A stretch of 64,000 nt of DNA from Leguminivora glycinivorella (Eukaryota; Arthropoda; Insecta; Lepidoptera; Tortricidae), in the NCBI RefSeq assembly GCF_023078275.1, contig NC_062977.1, forward strand, positions 18,274,585-18,338,584. The letters run 5' to 3'. The position numbers and the translations under genes are program-made. Shown here piece by piece: positions 10,243-20,529 of the stretch. The notes under the pieces are model-generated. The model worked only from the letters and a program-made list of their open reading frames with translations. It was not told the origin of the DNA and did not search any database. Positions within the stretch are counted from its first letter, which is position 1, and every line of letters begins with the position of its first letter.

Positions 10243-11186
10243 GTCTAGCTATAAGTTCTGTTACAAATGAAAATAAACATATTTTTAAAATAATGTAATT
10301 TAATTACCACAAGTAAATGTTTATTTGTAGGTAAGTTAATAAGGTTTCTAAACAATATATTTTTTATTAAAAATGCCCGCCTTTAGCTTTAATACATGCC
10401 CTCAAACGATCCGGCCACTCGTCTATAGATTTACGCACTGTCTCCATTGGAAAATTTGCCACTGCTACCTTCAAAGATTTTTTTAGAGAATCGATATTGG
10501 TATGGCGTATAGTCTCAAGTATATGCACACAACTCTCGAGAAGCTAAAGAGATATTTGGAAGGGTTCATCGAGGTCATCATCCAGCTTACGTCATGGTTT
10601 GGTGGAGTGTGTCGTATCAAGGCGTCTCTGAGATCCATTTTTGCGAAAAAGGGGTAAAAATTTCAGCTAAAGTGTATCAGGATACGGTTTTAGAAACAGT
10701 AGTTAAACCACTCAACGATACAATGTTTAAAAATGTGCACTGGACCTTTCAACAGGACTCAGCCCCGGGTCATAAAGCTCGCACCACCCAGATTTGGCTG
10801 CAAAGGAATGTTCCGGACTTCATCAAGGCAGATGATTGGCCCTCTTCTAGTCCCGACTTAAATCCCCTGGACTATAAATTGTAAATTGTAGTCAGTGTTA
10901 GAGGACATGGTCTGCTCTAAACGCCATACCAATATCGATTCTCTAAAAAAATCTTTGAAGGTAGCAGTGGCAAATTTTCCAATGGAGACAGTGCGTAAAT
11001 CTATAGACGAGTGGCCAGATCGTTTGAGGGCATGTATTAAAGCTAAAGGCGGGCATTTTGAATAAAAAATATATTGTTTAGAAACCTTATTAACTTACCT
11101 ACAAATAAACATTTACTTGTGGTAAATAAATTACATTATTTTAAAAATATGTTTATTTTCATTTGTAACAGAACTTATGGCTAGAC
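10243..11186 (+). mobile_element. maT-type mariner element rebuilt as a fold-back
   Basis: Bounded by TA at 10241-10242 and 11187-11188. The ends are GTCTAGC(T/C)ATAAG and its inverse. The first 266 bp (10243-10508) are an inverted copy of the last 266 bp (10921-11186) with few mismatches. The right arm includes the transposase C-terminus and stop, so the left arm carries the antisense of that coding end and the real 5' half of the element is gone. The 412 bp between the arms hold the rest of the surviving transposase sequence. Confidence 0.85.
10535..11065 (+). pseudogene. mariner (maT, D37D) transposase, C-terminal remnant
   Basis: The open stretch begins in frame before the first ATG at 10594 (GRVHRGHHPAYVMVWWSV). 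It contains WTFQQDSAPGHKA, whose Asp is the second catalytic residue, and WPSSSPDLNPLDY, whose last Asp is the third. Thirty-seven residues separate the two, the spacing of the maT group of Tc1/mariner transposases. The frame stops at about 10884 after LDYKL. A 7-base duplication (TAAATTG) breaks it, and with one repeat unit removed the next codon is TAG where a Trp codon would be expected. The C-terminus is then readable to TAA at 11063-11065 inside the right arm (DSLKKSLKVAVANFP, EWPDRLRACIKAKGGHFE). The helix-turn-helix half and first catalytic Asp are missing. Confidence 0.85.
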
Positions 11187-11188
11187 TA

Positions 11189-11775
11189 ATAAAGAGTACT
11201 ATCGTTTATTATTATGTGCTATTCAGTGAATTGAAATGTCGCTTGGTCTATGTTTTGATACTATTATCAGAGTAATTCCCGAAAACTTTGTACATTTGAA
11301 TCACGTCTCCGATTCCGATAAAAATTGATACGCTGATAGAGTCCATTATTACCAGTACCAGATTTCTATACATTTTTGTCAAAAAATAGGAAAGTTTCAT
11401 ACAAACTACCTGAGACATTTTGGAAAATCTAGTGAATCTTGCTCTTACTCTATCAGCCACCCAATTGTATCAAAATCGGAGACGTGATCGAAATGAACAA
11501 ACTTTTCATGAATTTCTGATCAACACTTATTATGTTCTTCTCATCAAGCATATCAAATTACTAATATTAGAATTTTCCTGAATGAAGACAACCGTTTTTT
11601 GTGACTATGCAAATAATACCTACCAGAAAGTTTACTAGCTCTTGTTCTTGAAAGAATATTTCGTGTAAACTTATCCGGGAAGTAAATTCTTCAGATTACA
11701 AAACGGGACAGCTAAAAGTTCAAGTCAACTATACAATTGAGTTTTATTGAGTCGACGTCAGACTCCCAAGGGTAA
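11189..11775. other. No gene recognised
   Basis: A short inverted pair of GAATCACGTCTCCGATT and ATCGGAGACGTGATCG (11301 and 11475) with TTTGTACATTTGAA / AAATGAACAAAC around it suggests a decayed palindromic MITE of about 210 bp. Nothing codes. Confidence 0.4.
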
Positions 11776-11784
11776 CACTGCCTT

Positions 11785-11915
11785 CTAGCCGAAGTGACAA
11801 CTGACAAGTGACTAACGTTGACGCTACGTCGCAATCGAAACGCAGTCTGGCTCTGTCACGCCACTACAGGAGAGCGATAAGGACAGCTAGCTACGAAGCG
11901 TAAAGCGATTGTGAG
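11785..11915. repeat. Diverged copy of the palindromic family
   Basis: Keeps the core GCAGTCTGGCTCTGTCACGCC and AGAGCGATAAGGACAGCTAG. The GTAGCCGAATGGC ends are not recognisable. Closest relative in the window: 60290-60410. Confidence 0.5.
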
Positions 11916-11919
11916 GTTG

Positions 11920-12469
11920 GAATGTGTACCACCCTGATAAAAACTTTACTAAACCCCGTAGCAACTAAGTTGAAAGGTGTTACTGGAATTCTGTGACGAA
12001 GTTTTTGTTGACAGCTAAATCCTGTTGGCTTGAGTATTTATCGTGAAAGTTTATTTCTCTAACAAGACTTAGGTAAATTAATTTATAAGGCGTTCTAGAA
12101 TTAATCAAACTTAATGACTAACTTAATATTTTCTACGCGGCATTATTTTTCTCTAAACCAAGATATTTCCTAACGTCTGAAATATTTAGTACACTTACGT
12201 TTTGCGTAATGGAAAATTGAGGCACTCTTATATAGATTATACAAATGGAAAACAAAAGAAAATTTTAAAGTAGTATGTAGGTACCTACTTCCATCGGATT
12301 AGTAGATAAATTTAATAATAATTTACCACTTATACCTATCTGTGAAGTTTAATAAAACGTTTCAATCGTTATACAAGATGTTACGAGGCAGATGAAACCC
12401 TCTTAATTTTCTCATCGGATCTGAAGTATCGGGGATGTCTTTTCCGGAATAGCTGTCGTAGCCATTATT
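11920..12469. other. No gene recognised
   Basis: AT-rich; no repeat or coding signature seen. Confidence 0.5.
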
Positions 12470-12790
12470 GTCATCATATAAGTGGAGCTGGAAGAACTCT
12501 CCCTGCGAGTGTGGCAACGAAGAGCAAACTAAATAAATTAATCGTTTCAATAAATGTAAAATTAGGTTCACAGCAGACCGTACAATACAACGTATAAGAT
12601 ATTAAAACCACCGAAACATTACACGAAGTCATCCCGACTAAAGCCGTAAAAGAAAGGGTACCATTTGTATTCATTGAAAGGTTGCTGATATGAGCCGAAT
12701 GCGAATTTAACAACCACAGGATGGGAGGACCGCTCGTATCTTTACGACAGCTCTTTATAGGTTCGAATACAATAAAAATTCTAGGCATAT
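12470..12790 (-). pseudogene. Probable pogo-like transposase remnant
   Basis: The minus-strand frame 12474-12788 contains GPPILWLLNSHSAHIS, which resembles the LLLDxHxSH block of DDE transposases of the pogo/Tigger type. The catalytic Asp position is Asn here. Downstream NTNGTLSF and MTSCNVSVV fit decayed versions of the following NG-x-LxxLPxHxSHxxQPLDVSVF region, with apparent frameshifts. No ends or target duplication were found. The call rests on one block, so another origin is possible. Confidence 0.4.
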
Positions 12791-13029
12791 TGTAGATGGG
12801 TACTATATTTTAACTATAAAACTCCCGTGAGACTCAAATATATTTAAAAAATCGGATGTCAAAGTCGAACGTTATATCGACTTAACACGTGAGTAACCCG
12901 CTTAAAATATTTTTAAATATGGGTACTATATATTTGTACTTTATTAAAGAATATAATTAAAAGTGCTAGGTAGGAGGTTACTAAAAAAGTAAGCGGTCCT
13001 TTAAAAGGCTTAAAAAATGGCCAGTGAGA

Positions 13030-13302
13030 TCTGGTGCCGTAGCTGAATGGCATTTCTACGACGCGAAACGAAAACGAAATTCCGCGGAAGGTAGTCTAGC
13101 TCTGATTGTTCATAATTTTTGTGTTGTTGCAATTGAATATCAGTGGATTTCACTGAGTTCATTTGACACGCTAAGTAGATACGTTTGCTTGATCTATGGT
13201 ATATATGACATCTGTGGTCGTGCCAATACGCAAGAGCGATAGAGATAGATATCTACGAGCGTTTTCGTTTCGTGAACGTTTGTGCCATTTGGCTACGTAC
13301 TC
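13030..13302. repeat. Palindromic family copy split by a P-like insertion
   Basis: The left piece has CCGTAGCTGAATGGCATTTC, AAACGAAAACGAAATTCCGC and GTAGTCTAGCTCTG. The right piece has GTCGTGCCAATACGCAAGAG, GATAGAGATAGATATCTACG and GTGCCATTTGGCTACG. In intact copies these are continuous (CTCTGTCGCGCCAATACGC). About 112 bp of foreign sequence lie between. Confidence 0.8.
13107..13218 (-). mobile_element. Deleted copy of the P-like MITE
   Basis: TGTGTTGTTGCAATTGAATATC joined to AGTGGATTTCACTGAGTTCA and onward to GACATCTGTG matches the 284-bp element at 50432-50715 in inverted orientation. An internal deletion follows AATATC and the CACAGAA end is missing. The other end, CACAGATGTC on the minus strand, is intact. 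Confidence 0.75.
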
Positions 13303-13346
13303 TAGACATAGCCAAGCGTGCAACCGTTGACACATCATATCGTATA

Positions 13347-14282
13347 AGGACTGTATCGTTAATTATAGGGACACAACAAACCTCGTCTAAATGTTGACAT
13401 GTGCATAATTTTGTATTATTATGGTCCGAGAGTTTGATCTGAAGGTATTGGTAAGTACTATTTGATATAAGAAGGTCTGATATTTTTTTTATTTTAGGGA
13501 CTTTATGGTACTTTCATTAAGGTCTAGCAAATACATTTTGGACAACCCCTAATCTGGCTTAATTTGAGAATATTTCAAAGACTTTTTGTACGATTTCGAC
13601 AAACAAAGGTTAATATGCTGCCAAAATATATTTTTTAAGAGTCCTCTTCATGGTTGTTCAATTGGGTACTTGCAGAATAAATGCGGTGAATTTATATAAT
13701 TTAAAAAAACGCATTTTTGAGCAACGTTCCGGTTTGCCGTAAATTTTTGATACAAGCAGGATGAGAGAAATAGATAAAAAAATTAGGCATAGGCCAATGT
13801 CTAATAGACATTCATGGTGTTTGAACAGTGCCTAAACCAGATCGATATAAACAGTGTATGATAGTTAAATTCGACATCAAAGTCGGAGTTAGCGTAAGCA
13901 CCATGCCACATTCTCTAAATGGCCGCCATACACAGATCATGAACTTTATTTTTTTTAAATAACAGTGGCTAGACTATGTCTAGATATTCTGCTTTGTGGA
14001 TCATGTGTCGTTGAGGTTCGCACAGTACAATTTTTTTTCGCAATTGTGTCGTCTTGTACGCACTTTGTGAATTTTCTAGTAGCATTTGTCCGAAATCGTA
14101 ATTGGTACTCGGGAGGATTAAGTCAATGCTGTCTAAACCACATGCTTTACGTCGAGTTTCTAGGACAAAATGCGTACCTTATTATGTGCCTTATTAAGCC
14201 CATGGCTTGTTATAAGAAAAAAATATAATAGCAAATAAATACGGCTACTCAAAGTTGTCCCCATATTTAACGATACAGTCCT
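13347..14282. mobile_element. 936-bp TA-flanked DNA element without recognisable transposase
   Basis: Ends are AGGACTGTATCGTTAATTAT and, inverted, AGGACTGTATCGTTAAATAT, followed on both sides by matching GGGACA(C/A)A. TA lies at 13345-13346 and 14283-14284. The 87-codon frame at 13965-14228 has no transposase motif. A Tc1/mariner-type element is inferred from the TA and the roughly 28-bp inverted ends. Confidence 0.6.
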
Positions 14283-14284
14283 TA

Positions 14285-15945
14285 GTAGCTGTCTTTCACA
14301 ATCGCTCTTCCATAAATGCGCGGCAGAGTGTAATTATTAATAGATATGTTTCGTGGTTATAGGGTATTTTTGTCCTTAAAACGGGGCGTAATCGATATAA
14401 GGATATCAAAGAAAAGAGATTACGACTCTCCTTTGTTTATTTATCTCGACTTGGCGGAGGAACTACTTTGTTCCCAAAGTATTTACAAACGTACATCCTG
14501 TGCGCTTTGAAATCTTACGCTCAAATAAGTGCTGCAAAAGTGTCAAACGCCCACAAAATGAGCTCAACACGAGCCTCTTTGCTATGAAATGACCCAATTT
14601 GAGAAACGGACTGTGAAAGAAAAGGAAGTTTTTAGTCTCTTTGAGAACTCCTTTCAAGACGCGAACAATTGTTTATTTCGTAACTTTAAAATACATAAAA
14701 TACAGTCAAAGTTACGTTCCAGATGCCAAACCATTTGATGTTAACCACTGTGTATCATTACGGTTTCATTCAAATTTGATTCTGTGGGCCGATTTTTGAT
14801 ATTCAACTGCTCGATTTCGTGTTCTTTGTCCAATAGTATCTCAATGACTAGGCATTTATCATGAATAAAAAACCATTAGTAAGTTATAATAACAATCGAT
14901 GTGTTCGCGTTGGTTACGCTACAGTTCTACAACAAATAGTTTTGCGCCGTTTTCCACGGACTTTTTATTTTAGTCATGAAATCGAATGTATGGAATTCAA
15001 TTCTTCTCAATTGCAGAATTTCTAGTTCTGTATTTCATTGTAACTGAAACTTGAACCGTGCACTAAGTGAAAATTAATGTACCCACTTACATATTGTTAA
15101 TAAGTACATGAATAATTCCTTCATTAGCATAGTACCTAATATGTATATTAAAATGTTGAGACATCATGACTTTCACCTTAAGATTGTTCGAGTCAATATT
15201 TTGTTTCTTAAACAAGGAAAGAGATTTACAGATGAAAAGGGTTTACCAAAGTGGCTTAAGTAAATTACTAAATACCTTTCAGGAAAACCATAGAGGAATA
15301 AGTAAGGGAAGAGCGACGAACAAAAAGTCTAATGCTCAACAATTTTTAGCTAATATTACAATAGTATTTCACTCACTTCCGCTGCAAATATTTACCAAAT
15401 CTCTTGAAATTGTGTGAGCGCGTTTGAATATTACATATAAACTAATTTCTGTTTCGTTTTGTTCAAAATATCGATTATTCGCAAAAATGGCTTAAGTTCC
15501 TACTAAAAAGGAGGCGCTTAAGCCCTTCTTGTAGTGTACGGAACCCTTGCAACGCGAGTACAACTCGCACTTGGCCGGTTTTTTTTATTGAATTCCGTTA
15601 ACTTTAAGGGAAGGTTCTTTACATCAAATACAATTAATTTCTCTAAGAAACTAGCGTCTTAACTCTTACGGCTATCGAGTTAACAAAAATAAAGATAATT
15701 ATTACTGAACACGTGTGTGACAGCCTTTACCAATTGCTAATGTTATTTGTTTTGACATGTGCCGTCAATCACTTGACACTAACTTGAATGTTATTCTTAA
15801 GGGTCTCTCACACTAATAAATTCATTTATTATGTATGAAAATGTTTTTTTTTTTGCGAATTTAACTAAAAGTGATATACAGGATAGTTCCTGATAATAAA
15901 CCTAGCTACGTGTCGAATTTAACGGAAAACAAGAAAAACACGGTG
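14285..15945. other. Mostly unassigned; a decayed MITE and one repeat end
   Basis: About 14788-15025 begins GGGCCGATTTTTGATATTCA and looks like a decayed copy of the MITE family at 5181 and 54776. About 15520-15590 (GTGTACGGAACCCTTGC, CTCGCACTTGGCCGGTTTTT) is the final piece of the GGGTTCCGTAGTC family seen whole at 46486 and 62174. The 83-codon frame at 15166-15417 has no family features. Confidence 0.45.
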
Positions 15946-16056
15946 TATATATTGTTGTCTGAGTACCCACAACAAAAGTGTTCTTGAGCTTACTGTGGGA
16001 CTCTATGTATAATATAACATTTGTATATTTATTTACTTATTTAATTAAATGTTGTA
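15946..16056 (+). mobile_element. 3' fragment of SINE family A
   Basis: TTGTTGTCTGAGTACCCACA, TTCTTGAGCTTACTGTGGGA and the AT-rich TATTTATTTACTTATTTAA tail match the end of the 63041 copy; the tRNA head is absent. Confidence 0.6.
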
Positions 16057-16059
16057 AGT

Positions 16060-16250
16060 AAGTATGTAAGTAAACACTTTATTGTACAAGAAAAGAATAC
16101 AGCACATAATATTTAAAATAAAAAGTTTCAGTACAAAGGCGAAGGATAAAATGCGTTTTTACCCGCTGGTATTAAAGGACAAAACACGTGTTTCCAAGCT
16201 AGTGAGGGGAAAAACTCTTAATTGTATGTGACTTTTGGTTAGGTATCATT
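16060..16250. repeat. LINE 3' end and a dispersed repeat
   Basis: 16065-16140 (GTAAACACTTTATTGTACAA) matches 17835-17945 and is probably the 3' end of a minus-strand LINE. 16139-16222 (AAAATGCGTTTTTACCCGCT, GGACAAAACACGTGTTTCCA) is the inverse of 24218-24300. Confidence 0.5.
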
Positions 16251-16307
16251 TAGCGGCGCCGGGCTTCAAACAGCCTCTCGTTCGCAATCCTTCGCTTTCC
16301 ACCCTTA

Positions 16308-16895
16308 GGGCCGGCTGCATCAGACCGTCTGTCACCGTTAAAGCGTTCGATAAATTTCATTGTATGGAAAGTTCCATACATAGCACAGAGGAGTAAGTAA
16401 GGGAAGAGTTGTAACTCCATCAGTAAATTCGGGTTATTTGTATAGGCATAGTTAAGTGACATCTAGCGACACTCACGCGTCAATCACGCGTCCACTATCA
16501 TGAATTATCAGTACCACTACTTGATACTAGGTGGCAGCAGTGTGTCGTCGGCCAAAAATGTTATATTAGAACAGTTTACAACTTATAAGCAGAAAGAATT
16601 GAAAACAGAATACTGATTAGGTAATACTATTGTAATATTAGCTAAAAAATTGTGAGTATTAAACTCTTCGTCCGTCGCGACATCTATTGACAAGTAGCAG
16701 TACTGATAATTTACGCTATTAGTTGACGCGTTGTTGACGTGTGATTGTCGCTAGATGTCACTTAACTATGCCTATACAAATAACTCGCATTCACTGATGT
16801 ATGGAGTCTTCCTCTTACTTATTTCTCTATATTACATAGACGTCTGCCTGCGTGACGATGATGTGTCTATCAAATGTGGTAGATACAACTGGCCC
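16308..16895. mobile_element. PIF/Harbinger-like MITE split by another MITE
   Basis: Ends are GGGCCGGCTGCATCAGACCG and, inverted, GGGCCAGTTGTATCTACCAC, with TTA at 16305-16307 and 16896-16898. Removing the middle leaves an element like the 18607-18728 copy, including CACCGTTAAAGCGTTCG and GACGATGATGTGTCTGTCAA-type blocks. A 3-bp TWA duplication is the PIF/Harbinger signature. Confidence 0.75.
16384..16832. mobile_element. 449-bp palindromic MITE nested in the Harbinger-like MITE
   Basis: TACATAG occurs at both junctions (16377-16383 and 16833-16839), a 7-bp duplication. Inverted ends include GAGTAAGTAAGGGAAGAG and, further in, TTATTTGTATAGGCATAGTT then AAGTGACATCTAGCGAC, near-perfect over about 80 bp. 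There is no coding capacity and the superfamily is not known. Confidence 0.7.
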
Positions 16896-16899
16896 TTAA

Positions 16900-17369
16900 T
16901 ACACAATTTACTATTATTACTCATGATACTATAGTTAGTTAGTGGAGTTTAAACATTAGTTTATCGTTATGTAAACAACATCGAACGTTGTTGATTGTTG
17001 ATTTACTATCACTGAATAAACATTGTCTAAACCAGGTATTGTTAGTGCAACATGACTATTATCGCATAGCTTAGTGGTAAATTTTAATTTGCATAAACAT
17101 ATGTAGATTACCATTTGAATTAGATTGTTTGATAATATGTGATACCTACATTATTTGAACGTGATTTTGGAGTATATTTTAAGCTACATACTGAAATATT
17201 TATATGCTTATCGAAAGGTTTTTTCATGCCTTTTATTTAGTTTATTAGTTCTCAACTTATTACTAACATAATATGGATGTATTTTTGTTCGAAATAAATG
17301 CTTTCATTCATTCATTCATATACGTAATATTACGTATGTAGAATATTATTAGGTTTACTGTTTAAGTAA
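16900..17369. other. No gene; one LINE-type tail
   Basis: 17280-17325 ends GAAATAAATGCTTTCATTCA then a short (ATTC)n, like a LINE 3' tail on the plus strand. The rest is unassigned. Confidence 0.4.
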
Positions 17370-17474
17370 TCGTAAAAACTAGTGCCTACGCCAAACCTTG
17401 GGATTAGTTATCAAAGCGGACCCCAGGCTCCCATGAGCCGTGGCAAATGCCGGGATAATGCGAGGAGGATGATG
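17370..17474 (+). repeat. RTE-type LINE 3' end
   Basis: GCCTACGCCAAACCTTGGGA, AGCGGACCCCAGGCTCCCAT, CCGTGGCAAATGCCGGGATA and the terminal GCGAGGAGGATGATGAC look like the 3' untranslated end of RTE LINEs with a GAT-rich tail. There is no coding part. Confidence 0.5.
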
Positions 17475-17834
17475 ACTGTTTAAGCAAAATATTTCACTCA
17501 CACTGTACACCATTTTACTGCACTGTTCTGATCAAATTATTGAACTTGTAATAAATGGTGAAAATATAATAAAACTATCCTTCAAGGATACCTTAGTAAA
17601 AGATATATACTTAGTTGATATGCATACAACATGGAGAGGCCATATTATATCCATCATTGATAGTTTTCTGATATGAATAACTTAGAAAGCTTTTACTAAA
17701 TTTACATAACATTTAGGGAAAAATAAAAGAACAAATAGTTATGTATCAAAGGTAACCCAATAATACTCAACCAACAAATTAAAACAACACTCGGAGGAAT
17801 AACGATTCCTCGTATCATTAGATTCTAGTAGTAG
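17475..17834. other. No gene recognised
   Basis: AT-rich, nothing assignable. Confidence 0.5.
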
Positions 17835-17945
17835 TAGTAGTAAACACTTTATTGCACAGAACAAATTACAAGTACAGTGAATAATTATAATGGTTATGTA
17901 CAGAGGCGAGCTTATCCCTTTAAGGGATCTCTTCCAGCTAACCTT
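17835..17945 (-). repeat. LINE 3' end, minus strand
   Basis: AGTAAACACTTTATTGCACA after a (GTA)5 tract, then TATGTACAGAGGCGAGCTTA and AAGGGATCTCTTCCAGCTAA. It shares the ACACTTTATTG block with 16075. On the minus strand the last codons before the end read like a LINE polyprotein C-terminus, but only a few residues remain. Confidence 0.45.
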
Positions 17946-18310
17946 AGAATAACTGAGAGAGAAAAATAGGAGATGGTAGACAAACACAACTCGTTATAAC
18001 AAAACATTACTAACGCAAATCAAGCAAATCATTTATTCGTAACATTTACTCCCACACTCGGGCTGCCAATCTGTCCATTGGGGAAACTTACTCGCATCGT
18101 GTAATCCGTGTCAACTGGGCCTATAGCCAATAGTACAAGCATCAACGCTTGAACACGCCCGTCATTAAAAAAATTTCACCCTGTTCCGTACAACATAAAC
18201 TGACAACCGTTATAGGGCATATTTAAACGTTGACCTACATACCTATGTCGACGACACATGACGACGATATCTAACTGTATGTACGACTCTAGACTGTGTA
18301 CGAATAATTC

Positions 18311-18450
18311 AGACTTTTTTTTTTAAATTATAAATGGGCTTACTCTTGGCCACAGACTAGCCAAAGGCAAAGACGTGGCCTACGATGGAGTGAGCTCGCC
18401 CAGAAGATGCCTGTTCACTCTTGATTTGAAGGTTGCCGGGTTATATGAAC
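18311..18450 (-). repeat. LINE-like 3' repeat after a T run
   Basis: TTTTTTTTTAAATTATAAAT then GGGCTTACTCTTGGCCACAG and ACGTGGCCTACG, matching 47013-47080. A poly-T at the left edge means a poly-A tail on the minus strand. Confidence 0.5.
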
Positions 18451-18606
18451 TTAATAATAAATTGCTGCTTAATGGGCGTTTTTTCTAGAGGTAGTCATGG
18501 CAATCGTTTACGCTCCGTGAAGAACAATTAATAACTAGTTTTGTCGCACCCATATGGAAGAGCGATTGAGAGATAACTACGATAGGGTCAAGTAGGATAA
18601 GGCCGG

Positions 18607-18728
18607 TTGCACCAAACCGTCTGGCACCGTTAAAGCGTTCGTTAAATTTTATTGTATGAGAAGTTCCATAGAAGTCTGGTGAGGTGACGATGATGTGTCT
18701 GTCAAATGTGGTTGATGCAACTGGCCCT
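18607..18728. mobile_element. Solo PIF/Harbinger-like MITE
   Basis: Ends are GGCCGGTTGCACCAAACCGT and, inverted, GGGCCAGTTGCATCAACCAC, flanked by TAA on both sides. It serves as the uninterrupted reference for the split copy at 16308. Confidence 0.75.
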
Positions 18729-18953
18729 AAATATAAGAAATGAGTAAAAATTAGTCAAAGCTTTTAACTTGCAACCGCGTTTTGCATTTAATTCCTATAA
18801 ATTTAAAATTATACCTATATATATATGTAGACTTCTTATGCAATGGTATAGTAATGAAATAAAATAGGTGGTTTAGTGTTAAGCTTTGTCTTATTGTTAC
18901 CCGTGTCTTATATTTACCGTACCCGGCCCTATGCTACGAAGCATATAGGGGTA

Positions 18954-19091
18954 TTTCACTAAAAAAGCTGGCCATTACTCGATACAAATAAGAAAAAATA
19001 AAAATAAATTAAAATAGCATATTTGGATTGACACAATGGAACTACTTATAAAAATGTATATAAGTAATTTTGGCCAGCTTTTTTAGTCAAA
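18954..19091. mobile_element. 138-bp MITE with CTAAAAAAGCTGGCCA ends
   Basis: TTCACTAAAAAAGCTGGCC at the left and GGCCAGCTTTTTTAGTCAA at the right form inverted repeats of about 17 bp around an AT-rich middle. Confidence 0.65.
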
Positions 19092-19254
19092 ATCCTCTAT
19101 GTGCGGAGCGTCAATAATTGTACTTTTGGCTACAGGCCCGCAAATGTATGTAGATAACGATATCCCTGCAATTCGCACATCCATTTGAATTACAGATAAC
19201 ATATCTCGCATCGGCAATTCATATTTTTATGTTGATCATTTATTTCATTGCGTT

Positions 19255-19406
19255 AAAGCGTGTTTACTTTTTATGTAATTTTATTTCTCGTCGGTCAGTT
19301 TTTTCAGATTACGGATAGGTTATCTAAGAAAGCGTGTTTACTTTCTTTTATGTAATTTTATTTCTCGTCGGTCAGTTTTTTTTTCAGATTACGGATAGGT
19401 TATCTA
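19255..19406. repeat. Tandem duplication of about 74 bp
   Basis: AAAGCGTGTTTACTTT...GATTACGGATAGGTTATCTA occurs at 19255-19326 and again at 19329-19406. The copies differ by small insertions in T runs. It is a recent local duplication without coding function. Confidence 0.8.
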
Positions 19407-19950
19407 GTAATCTAAAAAACATTTCTGATTCTGATTCTGATCAAAATAATATTGTGTAATGTGTTCATAACAGCAAAGAATCAGATTCATCAAATTGGTC
19501 ACCCAAATTGTTGATTTAACGATTTACATTTAACTTTATTTTACTGTGCAAGATAAAATATTTTTCATGTTTGGCTTTAAGCCTACTTATTGAGTTAAAT
19601 TTTAGAAGTTTATTTCGTCCGTATATTTTCCTAAAATATTTTCAAAGTATTCCGTCCCTATTACAATGCGCTTTCGAATGTAAGGATAGAATCTAAATTA
19701 CAAGTTTATTTTTGGTATAAATTTAATAATTGTTCGAGTTCAGTAACTACATACATACAGTTCAGTTCATTAACTAAATACCTACGTATATGTAACGTCT
19801 CATCTGTCACTTCTAATTTCACGCCAGAAAATAAAAATAAATAAAATATTCTTTATTACCTAATATTCTTTATTATTCTACCCTGGCTCTCTCTATCCGC
19901 CCCTGTATCTCAAGAGCCAGTAGGCGCTAAATATCTACATACATAATATA
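19407..19950. other. No gene recognised
   Basis: AT-rich. A duplicated TATTCTTTATTA block near 19845-19880 suggests a LINE tail. Confidence 0.4.
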
Positions 19951-19954
19951 TATA

Positions 19955-20095
19955 ATCACGCCTGTATCCCATAAAGGGGTAGGCAGGGCACATGAACTCA
20001 AGTTTCAGTGCCACTCTTGGCAAAAAGGGGTTCAAAGAAATCGAAATTGTGACTTTGCATTGATAGGTTGCCAGCCTCTCGCTTACGCTACGCTA
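19955..20095 (+). repeat. Dispersed repeat (CACGCCTGTATCCCATAAAG family)
   Basis: Shares CACGCCTGTATCCCATAAAG, GGGTAGGCAG and CAGTGCCACTCTTGGCAAA, then GGTTGCCAGCCTCTCGC, with 55622-55800 and, inverted, 23765-23880; 25175-25310 is more diverged. Probably a retroposon end; no coding. Confidence 0.6.
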
Positions 20096-20112
20096 CGCGA
20101 ACAGTGTTCCAA

Positions 20113-20183
20113 ATGTTGTATACATAATGTACAATTGTACATATATAATTTGTCTCTATCTCTCTACAGGGTGCGTAGCCGAA
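20113..20183. repeat. Source of the 71-bp segment repeated at the Dong junction
   Basis: This 71-bp stretch (ATGTTGTATACATAATGTAC ... GGTGCGTAGCCGAA) is repeated without a mismatch at 20892-20962. It spans the left edge of a palindromic-family element, so it mixes flank and element sequence. Confidence 0.85.
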
Positions 20184-20332
20184 TGGCACAAACGCTTATG
20201 AAACGCTCACGAAACGAAACGCTCGTAGATCTCTATCGCTCTTGCGTATTGGCGTGACAGAGCCAGACTACCTTTCGCGGCGTTTCGTTTTCGTTTCGCG
20301 TCGCAGAAATGCCATTCGGCTACGGGGCCAGG
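20169..20332. repeat. Well-preserved palindromic family copy
   Basis: Starts GCGTAGCCGAATGGCACAAA and ends GCCATTCGGCTACGGGGCC. The middle holds CTCTATCGCTCTTGCGTATT then GGCGTGACAGAGCCAGACTA and TTTCGTTTTCGTTTCGCGTC. A good reference copy of about 164 bp. Confidence 0.85.
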
Positions 20333-20529
20333 CTCCAGAAAGCACTCTCTATTGCCTTTCACCTTTCCACATACACGCATACTAGCATTGTATACCCAAA
20401 CCTCCGACAACTCTGTTAAATAATTAACGAACTCCGTGGCAACATTTTGAGCCGGACGTCAACGTTTCAACATACGCGCATTGCTGGCCGGCTAGCGTTT
20501 TAAAATTCATAACTAGCCCCGATACCTTT

